Shown here in pieces: positions 1 to 7,738 of a DNA stretch of 64,000 bases (its first letter is position 1; every line of letters begins with the position of its first letter). The notes below the pieces were generated by a model. That model searched no databases. It saw only the letters and a program-made list of their open reading frames with translations, and had not been told where the DNA came from. Both the position numbers and the translations under genes were made by a program. Source of the stretch: Sphingomonas sp. ID1715 (GTDB lineage: Bacteria > Pseudomonadota > Alphaproteobacteria > Sphingomonadales > Sphingomonadaceae). The stretch covers positions 186,001 to 250,000 of the forward strand of contig NZ_JABEPR010000001.1 in the NCBI RefSeq assembly GCF_013044515.1. Reading direction: 5' to 3'.

Positions 1-1322
1 ATTTGAGGCAGGCCTGCGCCCCGAAGCGTGAGTCGCCCATCCACCTGCGGTCTGCCACTGCCGGGCCAGACGAGCCGGATGCCCTCGCGGCTGGCGAAGC
101 GCAGCGCTGCGTCCTCACTGACCAGTTCCGCGGCACCGATCCTGAGTGCCCCTTCCCCTCCTCGCAGCGATGCACTGAGGTTCGCGTGCAGGTTGCCGGA
201 GTTGGCGAGTGCAGCGCCACGGTCCGCAAGGGCACGGGCAAGCGGTTCGAATGGCGTGCCGGCGGCCCTGCGAGCGATCCCGTCCAGACTTGGTGCATCC
301 GCCACCGCCAGCCGCGAGGCGGAGAGCGCGCCTTCGAAGCGGAGGCTTGCCGCGCGCGGGACACGCGCTTCGTCGAGCCGCTCCGCACGCGCGGTCTCGA
401 CTACATATTGACCGCCTATGGAAGCGCTCGCGGCGCTTGCAGGCGCACCGGACGGAGCGACGGCCGTCAGCCGCAGCATGCCGGTAGTGCGGCGCACGTC
501 GCCCGCAAAGTCGATCTGGCCCCGTATTCCCGTCGCGCTCCAGCCGGCTGTGCGCGTGGCCCCGCTCGCTAAGGAGACATCGCCGCGCCACCCGTCAAGC
601 CCCGGTTGCAAGGTCAGGTCAAGCGCGCCGCTGATGCCAGCCACAGCTGCAGAGCCGCATTGAACGCTGCCCGCCTGAACCGGTCCGGCGAAGCGCGGCC
701 GGGAGCCTTGCGTCGTCACTTTTCCCTTCAAGCCCGCGCCCGCCACCTCGCAACCGGAGATGCTGAGCTTGGGCGCCGCCAACGCGAACGCCCCGGCGAA
801 CCCGCTCGCCAGATTGCCTTTGCCGGCGACCGCCAATGCCACGGGTCCGGCAGGCGTCGCCAGTATGAGGTGCGCATCGCTGAGCGACACCGGCAGGTCC
901 GGCAGGCGGAACGGTTTGCCCGTGGGCGCCGGCAGCAGTCGGTCGACCGCGCCCAGCCGGAGCCGTCCATCCACCATCCGCCCGCGCAGCCGCACGCCCT
1001 GCGCCCGGATCGCCTGCACTTCCGGTGCGCCGAAGGTCGGGCGCAGATCCACTTCCACCCACTCCGCGGTAAGGTCAGGCGCCTTCGGATCGCCGATGCT
1101 CAGGCCTTCCAGCCGCTGGGTGCGGAAGCCGATCCGCTTCACTTCGTAGCGCGCCGGCACGCCGCGCCGCGCGAGTTCGCGATCGATGACATTGGAGGCG
1201 ATCGGCTTGCGCGCGAGCCACAGTGCCAGCAGCAGGATGGCTAGCAGAAGCAACACGGCCAGCGCGAAATGGCGGCCACGCGATCGGCGGCGAACCACAG
1301 CTTCCGGCTCGACCTCAGCCAT
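1..1322 (-). CDS. YdbH-like / AsmA-like envelope protein, N-terminal 440 aa, truncated by window edge
   Basis: The ATG at 1322 opens a reading frame that runs off the left end of the window, so the C-terminus is missing. The first 15 residues are arginine-rich and cytoplasmic (VRRRSRGRHF), followed by one hydrophobic segment at about residues 20-38 and then a long, low-complexity, beta-rich region with many short 'G-x-L/V' strands. This single-anchor layout and the opening 'DRELARRGVPARYEVKRIGF' resemble, from memory, the YdbH family of large AsmA-like inner-membrane proteins that bridge inner and outer membrane and help move phospholipids. The usual partners (YnbE-like lipoprotein and YdbL-like protein) would lie beyond the left edge and cannot be checked. 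It is divergent from radC, with only 23 bp between the starts. A generic AsmA-domain protein is the alternative. Confidence 0.6.
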   Translation of the reverse strand, partial: MAEVEPEAVVRRRSRGRHFALAVLLLLAILLLALWLARKPIASNVIDRELARRGVPARYEVKRIGFRTQRLEGLSIGDPKAPDLTAEWVEVDLRPTFGAPEVQAIRAQGVRLRGRMVDGRLRLGAVDRLLPAPTGKPFRLPDLPVSLSDAHLILATPAGPVALAVAGKGNLASGFAGAFALAAPKLSISGCEVAGAGLKGKVTTQGSRPRFAGPVQAGSVQCGSAAVAGISGALDLTLQPGLDGWRGDVSLASGATRTAGWSATGIRGQIDFAGDVRRTTGMLRLTAVAPSGAPASAASASIGGQYVVETARAERLDEARVPRAASLRFEGALSASRLAVADAPSLDGIARRAAGTPFEPLARALADRGAALANSGNLHANLSASLRGGEGALRIGAAELVSEDAALRFASREGIRLVWPGSGRPQVDGRLTLRGAGLPQ

Positions 1323-1345
1323 GACAGGCCCTAAGCCTCGCCCTC

Positions 1346-2023
1346 ATGGCGGGGGAAGAGGACGGCGCGGGGCATCGGGCGCGCTTACGCGAGCGGCTGC
1401 TGCGGCAGGGCCCGGATGCGCTGCTCGACCACGAGATCGTCGAATATTTACTCGCCCTCGTCATTCCGCGCCGCGATACCAAATCGCTCGCGAAACGCTT
1501 GCTGAACGAGTTCGGTGGCATTGGCGGCCTGTTCGCCGCCGACGCCGAGGCGATCGAGCGCGCCGGCTTTTCGGAAACATCGGTGGCTGCGCTCAAGATC
1601 GTCAACGCCGCCGCCCTGCGCCTGCTCGCCGCCGAGATCAAGGCGCGGCCGATTCTCGGCAGCTGGAACGCGCTGCTCGACTATCTGCGCGCCGACATGG
1701 CGGCGCTGCCGATCGAGCGGGTGCGCGTGCTGTTCCTCGACGCCAAGAACGGCCTGATCCGCAATGAGGCATTTAGCGAGGGCACGACCAGCGAAGCCGC
1801 CATGTACGCCCGTGAAGTGATCCGCCGCGCCATTGACCTCCACGCCTCCAGCCTGATCCTGGTCCACAACCACCCGAGCGGCGACCCCTCCCCCTCGAAA
1901 CAGGACATCGCCGTCACCCGCGACATCGTCGAAGCCGGAAAGCGCTTGGGGATACAGGTGCACGACCACGTGATCGTCGGAGCAAGCGGGCACAGCAGCA
2001 TGCGGGCGATGGGCTTGCTTTAA
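1346..2023 (+). CDS. radC: RadC-family JAB/MPN-domain protein
   Basis: The product is a 225-aa protein with the RadC layout. A helix-hairpin-helix-like N-terminal part (about residues 20-100, with 'LLNEFGGIGGLFAADAEAIE') precedes a JAB1/MPN metalloprotease-like domain (about 105-225). The JAMM signature is clear in 'LVHNHPSGDPSPSKQD', which supplies the two zinc histidines and the aspartate, and a glutamate lies upstream in 'NEAFSEGT'. Length matches the family (about 220-240 aa). RadC proteins were once thought to act in DNA repair, but no biochemical activity is established, so the function remains open. The ATG at 1346 follows the divergent YdbH-like start by 23 bp, so both promoters must overlap the neighbouring coding regions. 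No clear Shine-Dalgarno is present. Confidence 0.88.
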   Translation: MAGEEDGAGHRARLRERLLRQGPDALLDHEIVEYLLALVIPRRDTKSLAKRLLNEFGGIGGLFAADAEAIERAGFSETSVAALKIVNAAALRLLAAEIKARPILGSWNALLDYLRADMAALPIERVRVLFLDAKNGLIRNEAFSEGTTSEAAMYAREVIRRAIDLHASSLILVHNHPSGDPSPSKQDIAVTRDIVEAGKRLGIQVHDHVIVGASGHSSMRAMGLL

Positions 2024-2102
2024 GGTAGCATGTGTCGGTTGCCGACCCGTTGGGGACCCGCCTCGGGTAGATTGATGGCTTGCTCCGTGCGATGCTGACG
2101 AG

Positions 2103-2315
2103 ATGAACAGTGTCTCGTTCGTAGGTTTTGCGCTTTTGTGCGCCGGCCTTTTCTTCTTCATCTCGGGGATCAGAACCGGCGAGATTTGGGCCGCGAAGGT
2201 GCATTTGAAGCTCAGCCGGCGGCACCAGCCGGTGCTCTTCTGGTTCACTGCGGCGGTGTTTCTCTTGCTCGTTGGCGTTGGGGTCGTATTTCTCCTGAAC
2301 CCGCTCGGACTATAG
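2103..2315 (+). CDS. Small two-helix membrane protein, unknown
   Basis: This 70-aa protein has two strongly hydrophobic segments (about residues 5-22 and 44-66) separated by a basic loop containing 'KLSRRHQP', so the loop is predicted to be cytoplasmic with both ends outside. I do not recognise a family. The composition is typical of real small inner-membrane proteins, and the frame uses the GC-rich third positions of the neighbours, which favours coding. The only ribosome-binding hint is GACGAG just before the ATG. It lies 79 bp after radC and may be transcribed with it. Confidence 0.55.
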   Translation: MNSVSFVGFALLCAGLFFFISGIRTGEIWAAKVHLKLSRRHQPVLFWFTAAVFLLLVGVGVVFLLNPLGL

Positions 2316-2380
2316 AACCTGGGCGACGTAATGGCAGTCAACCACCCTCAGCGGGCATTCGATCAACCTTAGGAGCCCAA

Positions 2381-2680
2381 TCAGCTCCTGCTCAGCCGTC
2401 GGCGGTTCGCGCGGACCTTTCGCCGGTAATCGGCGACTGCCTTAACGCCTGCGGCCGGCATTGTCGCGCCGAGCTGGCCCAGCATCGCTTGCCGGAACAA
2501 TGACGAGGCGGCGGCGACCTTCTCGCTGACCATCAGTTCCGCCTCCGCGCTCGCCGCCGCGCCCCCGGCGGCGAGCTTCAGGGTGCGGAGAGCAATCACG
2601 GAGGACGACTCCGCCCCCAGCATCCACATGTCGAGGCCGAGCCGGAACCAGGGCCCTAGCGGATCAGCCCTTGTCGGCAT
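2381..2680 (-). CDS. Small conserved-looking helical protein, phasin-like in style
   Basis: This frame encodes about 99 aa. The part after residue 8 is rich in amphipathic helix ('WFRLGLDMWMLGAES', then an alanine-rich stretch, then 'MVSEKVAAAS'), and it ends in a strongly basic tail (RRKVRANRRRLSRS). That pattern recalls phasin-like or granule-associated short proteins, but I cannot assign a family. The ATG at 2680 overlaps the end of the upstream frame by 17 nt, suggesting translational coupling. Internal ATGs at about 2629 and 2623 are alternative starts. The overlapping start and the coherent helical composition support coding. Confidence 0.5.
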   Translation of the reverse strand: MPTRADPLGPWFRLGLDMWMLGAESSSVIALRTLKLAAGGAAASAEAELMVSEKVAAASSLFRQAMLGQLGATMPAAGVKAVADYRRKVRANRRRLSRS

Positions 2681-3020
2681 CGCGCATGCTGTTCTTCTCC
2701 GGATAGTCGTCCGGCGAGACATTGCTCTGGTTTTCGACGGCCTGGTGGATCTGGTCCTCTTCGCCGTCATTGACGCCCGGCGCTTCGGCCAGGTCGCCTC
2801 CGCCGCCGACCGCGTCATTGTCATAGTCTTCGCGCAGATTGCCGCCGCCGGCGCCCGCGCCCGATCCGCGCACTTCGCCATTGCCGGCGATGAACGGCCG
2901 CTGGCCGCGGTCGCTACCCTCGTCCTCCGGCGTGCGGTTCTTGTCGAGCGTGGCCGAATCCGGCCGCTTCGCGTCGCCGGGCAGCTGATGCTCTGTCGAC
3001 AGATTGCCTTTGAGGTCCAT
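2664..3020 (-). CDS. Acidic, disordered hypothetical protein (118 aa)
   Basis: The protein is hydrophilic and low in hydrophobic residues, with glycine-, aspartate- and asparagine-rich segments and no membrane helix or signal peptide. It is probably largely disordered. No family is recognised. The ATG at 3020 follows GGAG at a good distance, which supports the start. Its 3' end overlaps the start of the next minus-strand gene by 17 nt. Lying next to a hemerythrin-domain gene and a DUF4142 gene, it could belong to a general stress group, but that is only a positional guess. Confidence 0.55.
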   Translation of the reverse strand: MDLKGNLSTEHQLPGDAKRPDSATLDKNRTPEDEGSDRGQRPFIAGNGEVRGSGAGAGGGNLREDYDNDAVGGGGDLAEAPGVNDGEEDQIHQAVENQSNVSPDDYPEKNSMRDADKG

Positions 3021-3099
3021 GTCATCGTCTCCAGACCGAGTGCTCCGGCAAAGGCCGGAGCTCTGCGGCGTAAGGCTCCGGCGTTCGCCGGCGCACGTT

Positions 3100-3726
3100 T
3101 CAGGCCAGCTTGAAACCTTCCTTGTTCATCGCCGCGGTCAGCGCCTTGTTCTGCTCAACGCTGAGCTTCGCCTTCAGCTGCGGGAAGATCTGGTCTTCCT
3201 CCTCGCGCATATGTTCCTCGATCGAGGCGCGGAACTCCGCGACCTTCGTCAGGAATGCCGGCGATTCATTCGGCATGTTGTCGAGGTCGTAGAGATACTG
3301 CTTCACATAGCCGTGATCGTGGTTGAGGTGATCGGCCTGCTCCGTCTGGCCCGCATCACGCAGCGCCGGATAGACCGCATTTTCCTCCTGCAGCGCATGC
3401 TTGGCGAGCGCGTGCTTCAGCTGCATCAGCAGCATCGAACGCTTGGTCGTGTTCTTTTCGGTCGTCGCCTGGAGCGCGTCGAACAGCTTCAGCGTCGCGG
3501 CATGCTCGGCGGCCAGCGCCTCGTCCCATTCGCCGGCGAGGAAGGTCGGCGCCTGCACCGCCGTCTTGCGGCCGAGATTGGCCATCAGCCCGACCGCGAC
3601 ACCGGCCGCGGCCGCGCCGATCATCGCGCCGGTCGCGCCACCGAAGATGCCGCCTTCAGTATTGCCGCGGCTCCCGGTGGAGCGCTGCTGGCTGGAGCGG
3701 GTGCGGTCGGAAGCGTCGGTCGCCAT
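3100..3726 (-). CDS. Hemerythrin HHE-domain protein with N-terminal glycine-rich hydrophobic segment
   Basis: This is a 208-aa protein. Residues 1-25 are polar. Residues 26-52 form a glycine/alanine-rich hydrophobic stretch like a glycine-zipper membrane segment. Residues 65-205 form a hemerythrin-like four-helix bundle. Candidate di-iron ligands are the histidine in 'AAEHAATLKLF', the HxxxE in 'KHALQEE', the histidines in 'HLNHDHGYV', and the HxxxE in 'EEHMREEED'. Such proteins bind O2, NO or iron or sense oxidants. The ATG at 3726 is fixed by AGGAG 7 nt upstream. The DUF4142 gene diverges from it across a 123-bp promoter region, a pairing that suggests a shared stress response. Confidence 0.85.
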   Translation of the reverse strand: MATDASDRTRSSQQRSTGSRGNTEGGIFGGATGAMIGAAAAGVAVGLMANLGRKTAVQAPTFLAGEWDEALAAEHAATLKLFDALQATTEKNTTKRSMLLMQLKHALAKHALQEENAVYPALRDAGQTEQADHLNHDHGYVKQYLYDLDNMPNESPAFLTKVAEFRASIEEHMREEEDQIFPQLKAKLSVEQNKALTAAMNKEGFKLA

Positions 3727-3849
3727 TGGTGATCTCCTGTCGATGAAAGCGTCAGCGCAACAACCCGCTGCCTCGTCCGCCGTTCCCACAGACCGGAACC
3801 CGGATCGCGACGGCGGGTTGAGTCGGCCAACGAAAGCAGGAGACCTGAA

Positions 3850-4395
3850 ATGAAAAGCTTGATTGTCATGGCATTGCTCGCCGGCGCGGCTCCAACCCTC
3901 GCCCAACCGGTCCCGCAGGCGCCGCAGCTCCAGGCGCGTGTCGCTGCCCCGACATATGTGGCGACCGCCGCCTCGTCCGACACCTACGAAATCCAGTCGA
4001 GCAAGCTGGCGCTGGAGCACGCCACCAACCCCGATGTGCGCAACTTCGCGCAGATGATGGTTTCCGATCACGCCAACACCACGGCGGCCGTAATGGCGGC
4101 AGCCAAGCAGGCCAGCATCGGCATGCCCGGCGGCCCGAACCCCAAGCACACCGCGATGCTGAAGGCGCTGCGCGAGATGAAGCACGCCGACATGGAACGC
4201 GGCTATGTCGACCAGCAGGTTATGGCGCATGAAGAGGCGCTGGCGCTCCACCAGGGCTATGCCGCGCAGGGCGACAATCCGGGTCTTCGCGCCGCCGCCG
4301 CTTCGGCCGTGCCGATCGTGCAGCGTCACCTCGACGAGATCCGGCGCATCCAGACCGCCATGGGCGGGCCCATGGCCGGCCATCGCGGCCATTGA
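3850..4395 (+). CDS. DUF4142 (ferritin-like) periplasmic protein
   Basis: The protein is 181 aa with a Sec signal peptide (about residues 1-18, ending in the ALAQ-like site 'TLAQ'). A mature helical domain follows, with the DUF4142 pattern 'YEIQSSKLALEHATNPDVRNFAQMM' shortened here, then 'SDHANTTAAV' and a C-terminal 'HLDEIRRIQ' helix. DUF4142 domains adopt ferritin-like bundles and are common in the envelopes of stress-exposed proteobacteria; their biochemical role is unknown. The start is supported by AGGAGA 6 nt before the ATG. The gene ends directly against the convergent end of mtnA, with no terminator between them. Confidence 0.85.
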   Translation: MKSLIVMALLAGAAPTLAQPVPQAPQLQARVAAPTYVATAASSDTYEIQSSKLALEHATNPDVRNFAQMMVSDHANTTAAVMAAAKQASIGMPGGPNPKHTAMLKALREMKHADMERGYVDQQVMAHEEALALHQGYAAQGDNPGLRAAAASAVPIVQRHLDEIRRIQTAMGGPMAGHRGH

Positions 4396-5430
4396 TCAGA
4401 TCAGGTCGATGACGCCGCGTTCCGTGATGTAGCCGGTGACCAGCCGAGCGGGCGTGACGTCGAAGGCAGGATTATAGGCGGGCGAGCCGGTGACTCTGAT
4501 GGTTGCCGGCTCGCCTGTTCCCGTGGGGCCGCTCAGCCAGGCGAGTTCGTCGCCGTCCCGCTCCTCGATCGGCACGTCCGCGCCGGAAGCCAAATGGCGG
4601 TCGATCGTCGTATAGGGCAGCGCGACATAGAAGGGCACGCCATTGTCCCGCGCGGCGAGCGCCTTCAGATAGGTGCCGATCTTGTTACAGACATCGCCAT
4701 TCGCGGTGACCCGATCGGTGCCGACGATCACCAGATCGACCTGCCCACGCTGCATCAGGAGGCCGCCCACATTGTCCGCGATGACGCTATGCGGGATGCC
4801 ATGGCCGTCAAGCTCGAACGCGGTGAGCAGCGCCCCCTGGTTGCGCGGCCGCGTCTCATCCACCCAGACGTGTAGCTTCATGCCCCGCTCGTGCGCGAGG
4901 TAGATGGGCGCGGTGGCGGTGCCGTAATCGACCGTCGCCAGCCAGCCCGGGTTGCAGTGCGTCAGGATGTTGAGCGGCCGATCCGGGTTCCGCGCGTACA
5001 GATCCTCCAGCAGCTTCAGCCCATGCTCGCCGATAGCGCGATTGAGCGCCACATCCTCGTCGCAGATCGAGTCCGCCTTGGCGAAGGCGGCTTCGGCGCG
5101 CTCCGACAATGGCAGGTTGCGCACGGCCTCCCGCACCTGATCGAGGGCCCAGCGCAGGTTGACGGCGGTGGGCCGCGCCTGGTTCAGCTGGGCATGGGCC
5201 TGGTCGAGCGACAGCGGATCGTCGCGGAGCGCCATCGCCAGACCGTAAGCCGCAACCGCGCCGATCAAAGGCGCACCGCGCGTCCACATCTCGCGAATGG
5301 CGCGGAACGCGTCGTCCGCGGTGCGCAATTCGATCCATTCGACGGACCAGGGAAGCTTGCGTTGATCGAGGATGCGGATCCCCGCCTCGGTGCGCGCGAC
5401 CGAGCGCACCCATTCGCCATTGAGCTTCAA
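4396..5430 (-). CDS. mtnA: S-methyl-5-thioribose-1-phosphate isomerase
   Basis: The enzyme converts 5-methylthioribose-1-phosphate to 5-methylthioribulose-1-phosphate in methionine salvage. The 344-aa protein carries the hallmarks of the eIF2B-like isomerase family: '[12 protein letters not shown]' near residue 55, 'LTHCNPG' near 158 with the catalytic-region cysteine, 'ETRPRNQG' near 190, and '[19 protein letters not shown]' near 235 with the catalytic aspartate. Length matches the family. It is the last gene of a minus-strand operon (flavin reductase, mtnB, mtnD, mtnC, mtnA), and its ATG overlaps the mtnC stop by 4 nt. The assignment is secure from motifs and context. Confidence 0.95.
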   Translation of the reverse strand: MKLNGEWVRSVARTEAGIRILDQRKLPWSVEWIELRTADDAFRAIREMWTRGAPLIGAVAAYGLAMALRDDPLSLDQAHAQLNQARPTAVNLRWALDQVREAVRNLPLSERAEAAFAKADSICDEDVALNRAIGEHGLKLLEDLYARNPDRPLNILTHCNPGWLATVDYGTATAPIYLAHERGMKLHVWVDETRPRNQGALLTAFELDGHGIPHSVIADNVGGLLMQRGQVDLVIVGTDRVTANGDVCNKIGTYLKALAARDNGVPFYVALPYTTIDRHLASGADVPIEERDGDELAWLSGPTGTGEPATIRVTGSPAYNPAFDVTPARLVTGYITERGVIDLI

Positions 5431-6017
5431 TGTCGGATGCTTTCGAACGTGTCGCCACGGGTGCGATCGATCAACTGGGTCTGCAGCCCGGCGTCCTTCG
5501 CCGCCTCGATCTCCTGCACATTGTCCGACAGGAACAGGATTGCTGCCGGCTCTTCACCGATCGCCTCGGCAATGCGGCGATAGGATGCGCTTTCGAGCTT
5601 GGAGCCGAGCGCCAGATCGAAATAGCCTTCGAACAGCGACGTCAGATCGCCAGCCTCGCTATGGCCGAAGATCAGCCTCTGCGCTGCCACCGAGCCCGAG
5701 GAATAGACGAACAGGCGCAGGCCGGCCTCGTGCCAGCGGTTCAGGGCCAGCACGGCGTCGGGATAGACGTGCCCTTTCAGCTCGCCTCGCTCATAGCCTT
5801 CCCGCCAGATGCGCCCCTGAATGTCCTTGAGCAGCGGCTCCTTGCGATCCTCGTCGATCCACTGCTCCAGCGTCTCGGCCGACAGGCCGCACGCCTCTTC
5901 AGGGTGTGCGGCCAGGTAGGTGCGCAGCCGCGCGCGGGCATAGGGGAACAGCGTCTCGGTCACGAACGCGATGCTGCTCGTCGTGCCTTCGATGTCGGTC
6001 AGGATCGCGCGGATCAT
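5427..6017 (-). CDS. mtnC: Enolase-phosphatase E1 (2,3-diketo-5-methylthiopentyl-1-phosphate enolase/phosphatase)
   Basis: This is a HAD-superfamily bifunctional enzyme that enolises and then dephosphorylates 2,3-diketo-5-methylthiopentyl-1-phosphate to give acireductone. The first motif is '[11 protein letters not shown]' at residues 6-16, the MtnC-type version of the HAD nucleophile loop. The second motif is 'VYSSGSV' near 104. The C-terminal acidic motif is '[13 protein letters not shown]' near 160. The length of 196 aa is slightly short of the usual 220-230 aa. It overlaps mtnD upstream and mtnA downstream by 4 nt each, so translation is coupled. The presence of mtnC means the separate MtnW/MtnX route is not needed. 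Confidence 0.94.
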   Translation of the reverse strand: MIRAILTDIEGTTSSIAFVTETLFPYARARLRTYLAAHPEEACGLSAETLEQWIDEDRKEPLLKDIQGRIWREGYERGELKGHVYPDAVLALNRWHEAGLRLFVYSSGSVAAQRLIFGHSEAGDLTSLFEGYFDLALGSKLESASYRRIAEAIGEEPAAILFLSDNVQEIEAAKDAGLQTQLIDRTRGDTFESIRH

Positions 6018-6511
6018 GCGTCTTCAAGGCGCGGAAAGCGATCGGCGATCGAGTCTCCGGTGAAATCCCCCACCCACCCATCGGGGGTGCGGAAGAAGCG
6101 CATGGCGGTGAACTCCGGCCGCGGTCCCATGTCGAACCAATGCCGCATGCCCGCGGGTACGGAGACCATGTCGCCCGCGGTGCACAGTAGGGTGTGGACA
6201 TGACCGTGCGCGCGCAGTGTGAACAAGCCCTGCCCCGCGAGGAAGAAGCGCACCTCGTCCTCGGCATGGCTGTGCTCGGACAGGAATTTCTGGCGCATGG
6301 CGGCCCGATCCGGGTGATCGGGCGCGACGCCGATCGTGTCGATGGTCGTGTAGCCAGCGGCGCGTAGGGCTTCGACCCTGTCCTGATAGTCGCCGACGGG
6401 CCAGTGCTCGAAGCGCACGCCGATCCGGTTCAGCGCGCCGGCGATCTCGTCCGGGTCCTGCGTGCGCCCGAGCTCCTCGCCCGTCTCGGTGAAGATGGTC
6501 AGCTGCGACAT
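6014..6511 (-). CDS. mtnD: Acireductone dioxygenase
   Basis: This cupin enzyme oxidises acireductone to 2-keto-4-methylthiobutyrate and formate with iron, or takes the off-pathway route with nickel. The metal ligands are visible in 'HSHAEDE' (His, His, Glu, near residues 90-96) and in the later 'GMRHWFD' histidine. The product is 165 aa. I start at the ATG at 6511, which has GGAG about 10 nt upstream. A longer frame to 6553 would add residues foreign to the family and deepen the overlap with mtnB. The start overlaps the mtnB end by 13 nt and the end overlaps mtnC by 4 nt. Confidence 0.93.
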   Translation of the reverse strand: MSQLTIFTETGEELGRTQDPDEIAGALNRIGVRFEHWPVGDYQDRVEALRAAGYTTIDTIGVAPDHPDRAAMRQKFLSEHSHAEDEVRFFLAGQGLFTLRAHGHVHTLLCTAGDMVSVPAGMRHWFDMGPRPEFTAMRFFRTPDGWVGDFTGDSIADRFPRLEDA

Positions 6512-7092
6512 ACCCGCAAGCTCCTTTCCGCAACCTCTGCTTCGGCCAGCCACTCCAGCGCTTCGATCACCCGCTCTGCCTCGGCAATGTCGCGGCCCCA
6601 GCCATACAGGCCGTGCCCTCGGATCATATAGGCCGGCGCCTTGCCGAGCCGCGGCATCACGGCGGCTTCGATCTCGGCCATGTCCTGGCTGTTCTCGACG
6701 AGGGGAATGGTGACCAGCTCTTCGTGACCGGTCACGTCCGGTAACGCCTTGGCGAGCTCATGGCCTTCAATCACCCACTCGTCATCGAGCACGCGGCCAA
6801 GCGCCACGGACGGCGCTCCATGACTGTGAAGAACACAGCCCGCCTCCGGGAAGCCGCGGTAGATCGCCAAGTGCAGATGGGTTTCCGCCGATGGGCGGCC
6901 CGGCTGGCCGCTGCCCAGCACCATGATATCGCGCGAGGTGAGCCGGCCCTTGTGCGCGCCGGAGACCGTGATCAGGACACGACCATCCGGCAGGCGCGTC
7001 GAATAATTGCCCGATGTCGCCGGCGCCCAGCCGCGCGCATGAAAGGCGCGGCCGATATCGATCAGCGCCGCTGCGGCATCTTCCTGGGTCAT
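6499..7092 (-). CDS. mtnB: Methylthioribulose-1-phosphate dehydratase
   Basis: This class II aldolase-fold enzyme dehydrates 5-methylthioribulose-1-phosphate. The 197-aa product has the family motifs 'ATSGNYSTRL' near residue 25, 'VSGAHKGRL', 'ETHLHLAIYR' (active-site glutamate and the first metal histidines near 72-76), 'VLHSHG' near 85 and 'IRGHGLYGWG' with the last histidine. The ATG at 7092 shares one base with the stop codon of the upstream flavin reductase (TGATG), which fixes the start and indicates coupling. The order mtnB-mtnD-mtnC-mtnA supplies the middle and late steps of methionine salvage. Confidence 0.93.
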   Translation of the reverse strand: MTQEDAAAALIDIGRAFHARGWAPATSGNYSTRLPDGRVLITVSGAHKGRLTSRDIMVLGSGQPGRPSAETHLHLAIYRGFPEAGCVLHSHGAPSVALGRVLDDEWVIEGHELAKALPDVTGHEELVTIPLVENSQDMAEIEAAVMPRLGKAPAYMIRGHGLYGWGRDIAEAERVIEALEWLAEAEVAERSLRVCRS

Positions 7093-7676
7093 CAGTAGGG
7101 CGGCGCCTGGCGCTGTCGCTGCTGAAGCGCGGCCTCGGCCCACCACTCCAGATCAGCCGCAAAGCGCGGAAAGGCTCGCGCCAGCGCCTTGCCGCCATCG
7201 CCCGTGGGCTTGTCCTGCTCGTCCAGCGATTGCGTGATCTGCCCCACGCCGATGGTGCTCGAGATCACGACCATCCCCATCTCGGACAAGGTGCCGTGCC
7301 ATGTCAGCGCCGAACGGGCGCCGGCGAAGCGTCCTGCTGAATAGCTGAGGATGCCCGCCGGCCGCCAGAACCATTCCTCCAGAAAATGGTCGGTCAGGTT
7401 CTTGAGGCCCGGCTGCACCCCCCAATTATATTCGCCCACGACGAACACGAACCCGTCGGCGGCCCTGATCTTTGCGGCAAGCGCGGCCATCGTCGGCGGT
7501 GCGTCCCCCGGAGCATATTCCTTGAACATGCGGTCGAGCATGGGCAGCCCGACTTCCATCGCATCGATCAGCTCGACATCATGTCCCCGCCCGGCGAGTT
7601 CCGCGACGGCGTAGCGGGCAAGCCGGATGCCGGCGCGGTCCCGCCGATAGGAACCGTAGAAGACGAGCAGGCGCAT
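7092..7676 (-). CDS. NADPH-dependent FMN reductase-family oxidoreductase
   Basis: The 194-aa protein has a flavodoxin-like fold. The N-terminal phosphate-binding loop is 'FYGSYRRDRAGIRLARY' and the second flavin loop is 'GEYNWGVQPGLKNLTDHF' near residue 82, both typical of NAD(P)H-dependent FMN reductases and quinone reductases. It is the first gene of the methionine-salvage operon, and its stop overlaps the mtnB start. Its exact role there is not established. A redox role protecting or reducing acireductone, or reducing FMN for methylthio chemistry, is speculation. The promoter of the operon should lie in the 62-bp gap to the divergent aminotransferase. Confidence 0.85.
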   Translation of the reverse strand: MRLLVFYGSYRRDRAGIRLARYAVAELAGRGHDVELIDAMEVGLPMLDRMFKEYAPGDAPPTMAALAAKIRAADGFVFVVGEYNWGVQPGLKNLTDHFLEEWFWRPAGILSYSAGRFAGARSALTWHGTLSEMGMVVISSTIGVGQITQSLDEQDKPTGDGGKALARAFPRFAADLEWWAEAALQQRQRQAPPY

Positions 7677-7738
7677 CGCTCCTCCTTACAGCGCCCGCAG
7701 CCCTTGTCGAAGCCCCCGGCTTCTTCTCTAAGGCACCC

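Noticed and set aside
7677-7738. Possible SAM riboswitch before the methionine-salvage genes
   Set aside because: The 62-bp gap is too short for the known SAM riboswitch folds with an expression platform, and I see no matching core.
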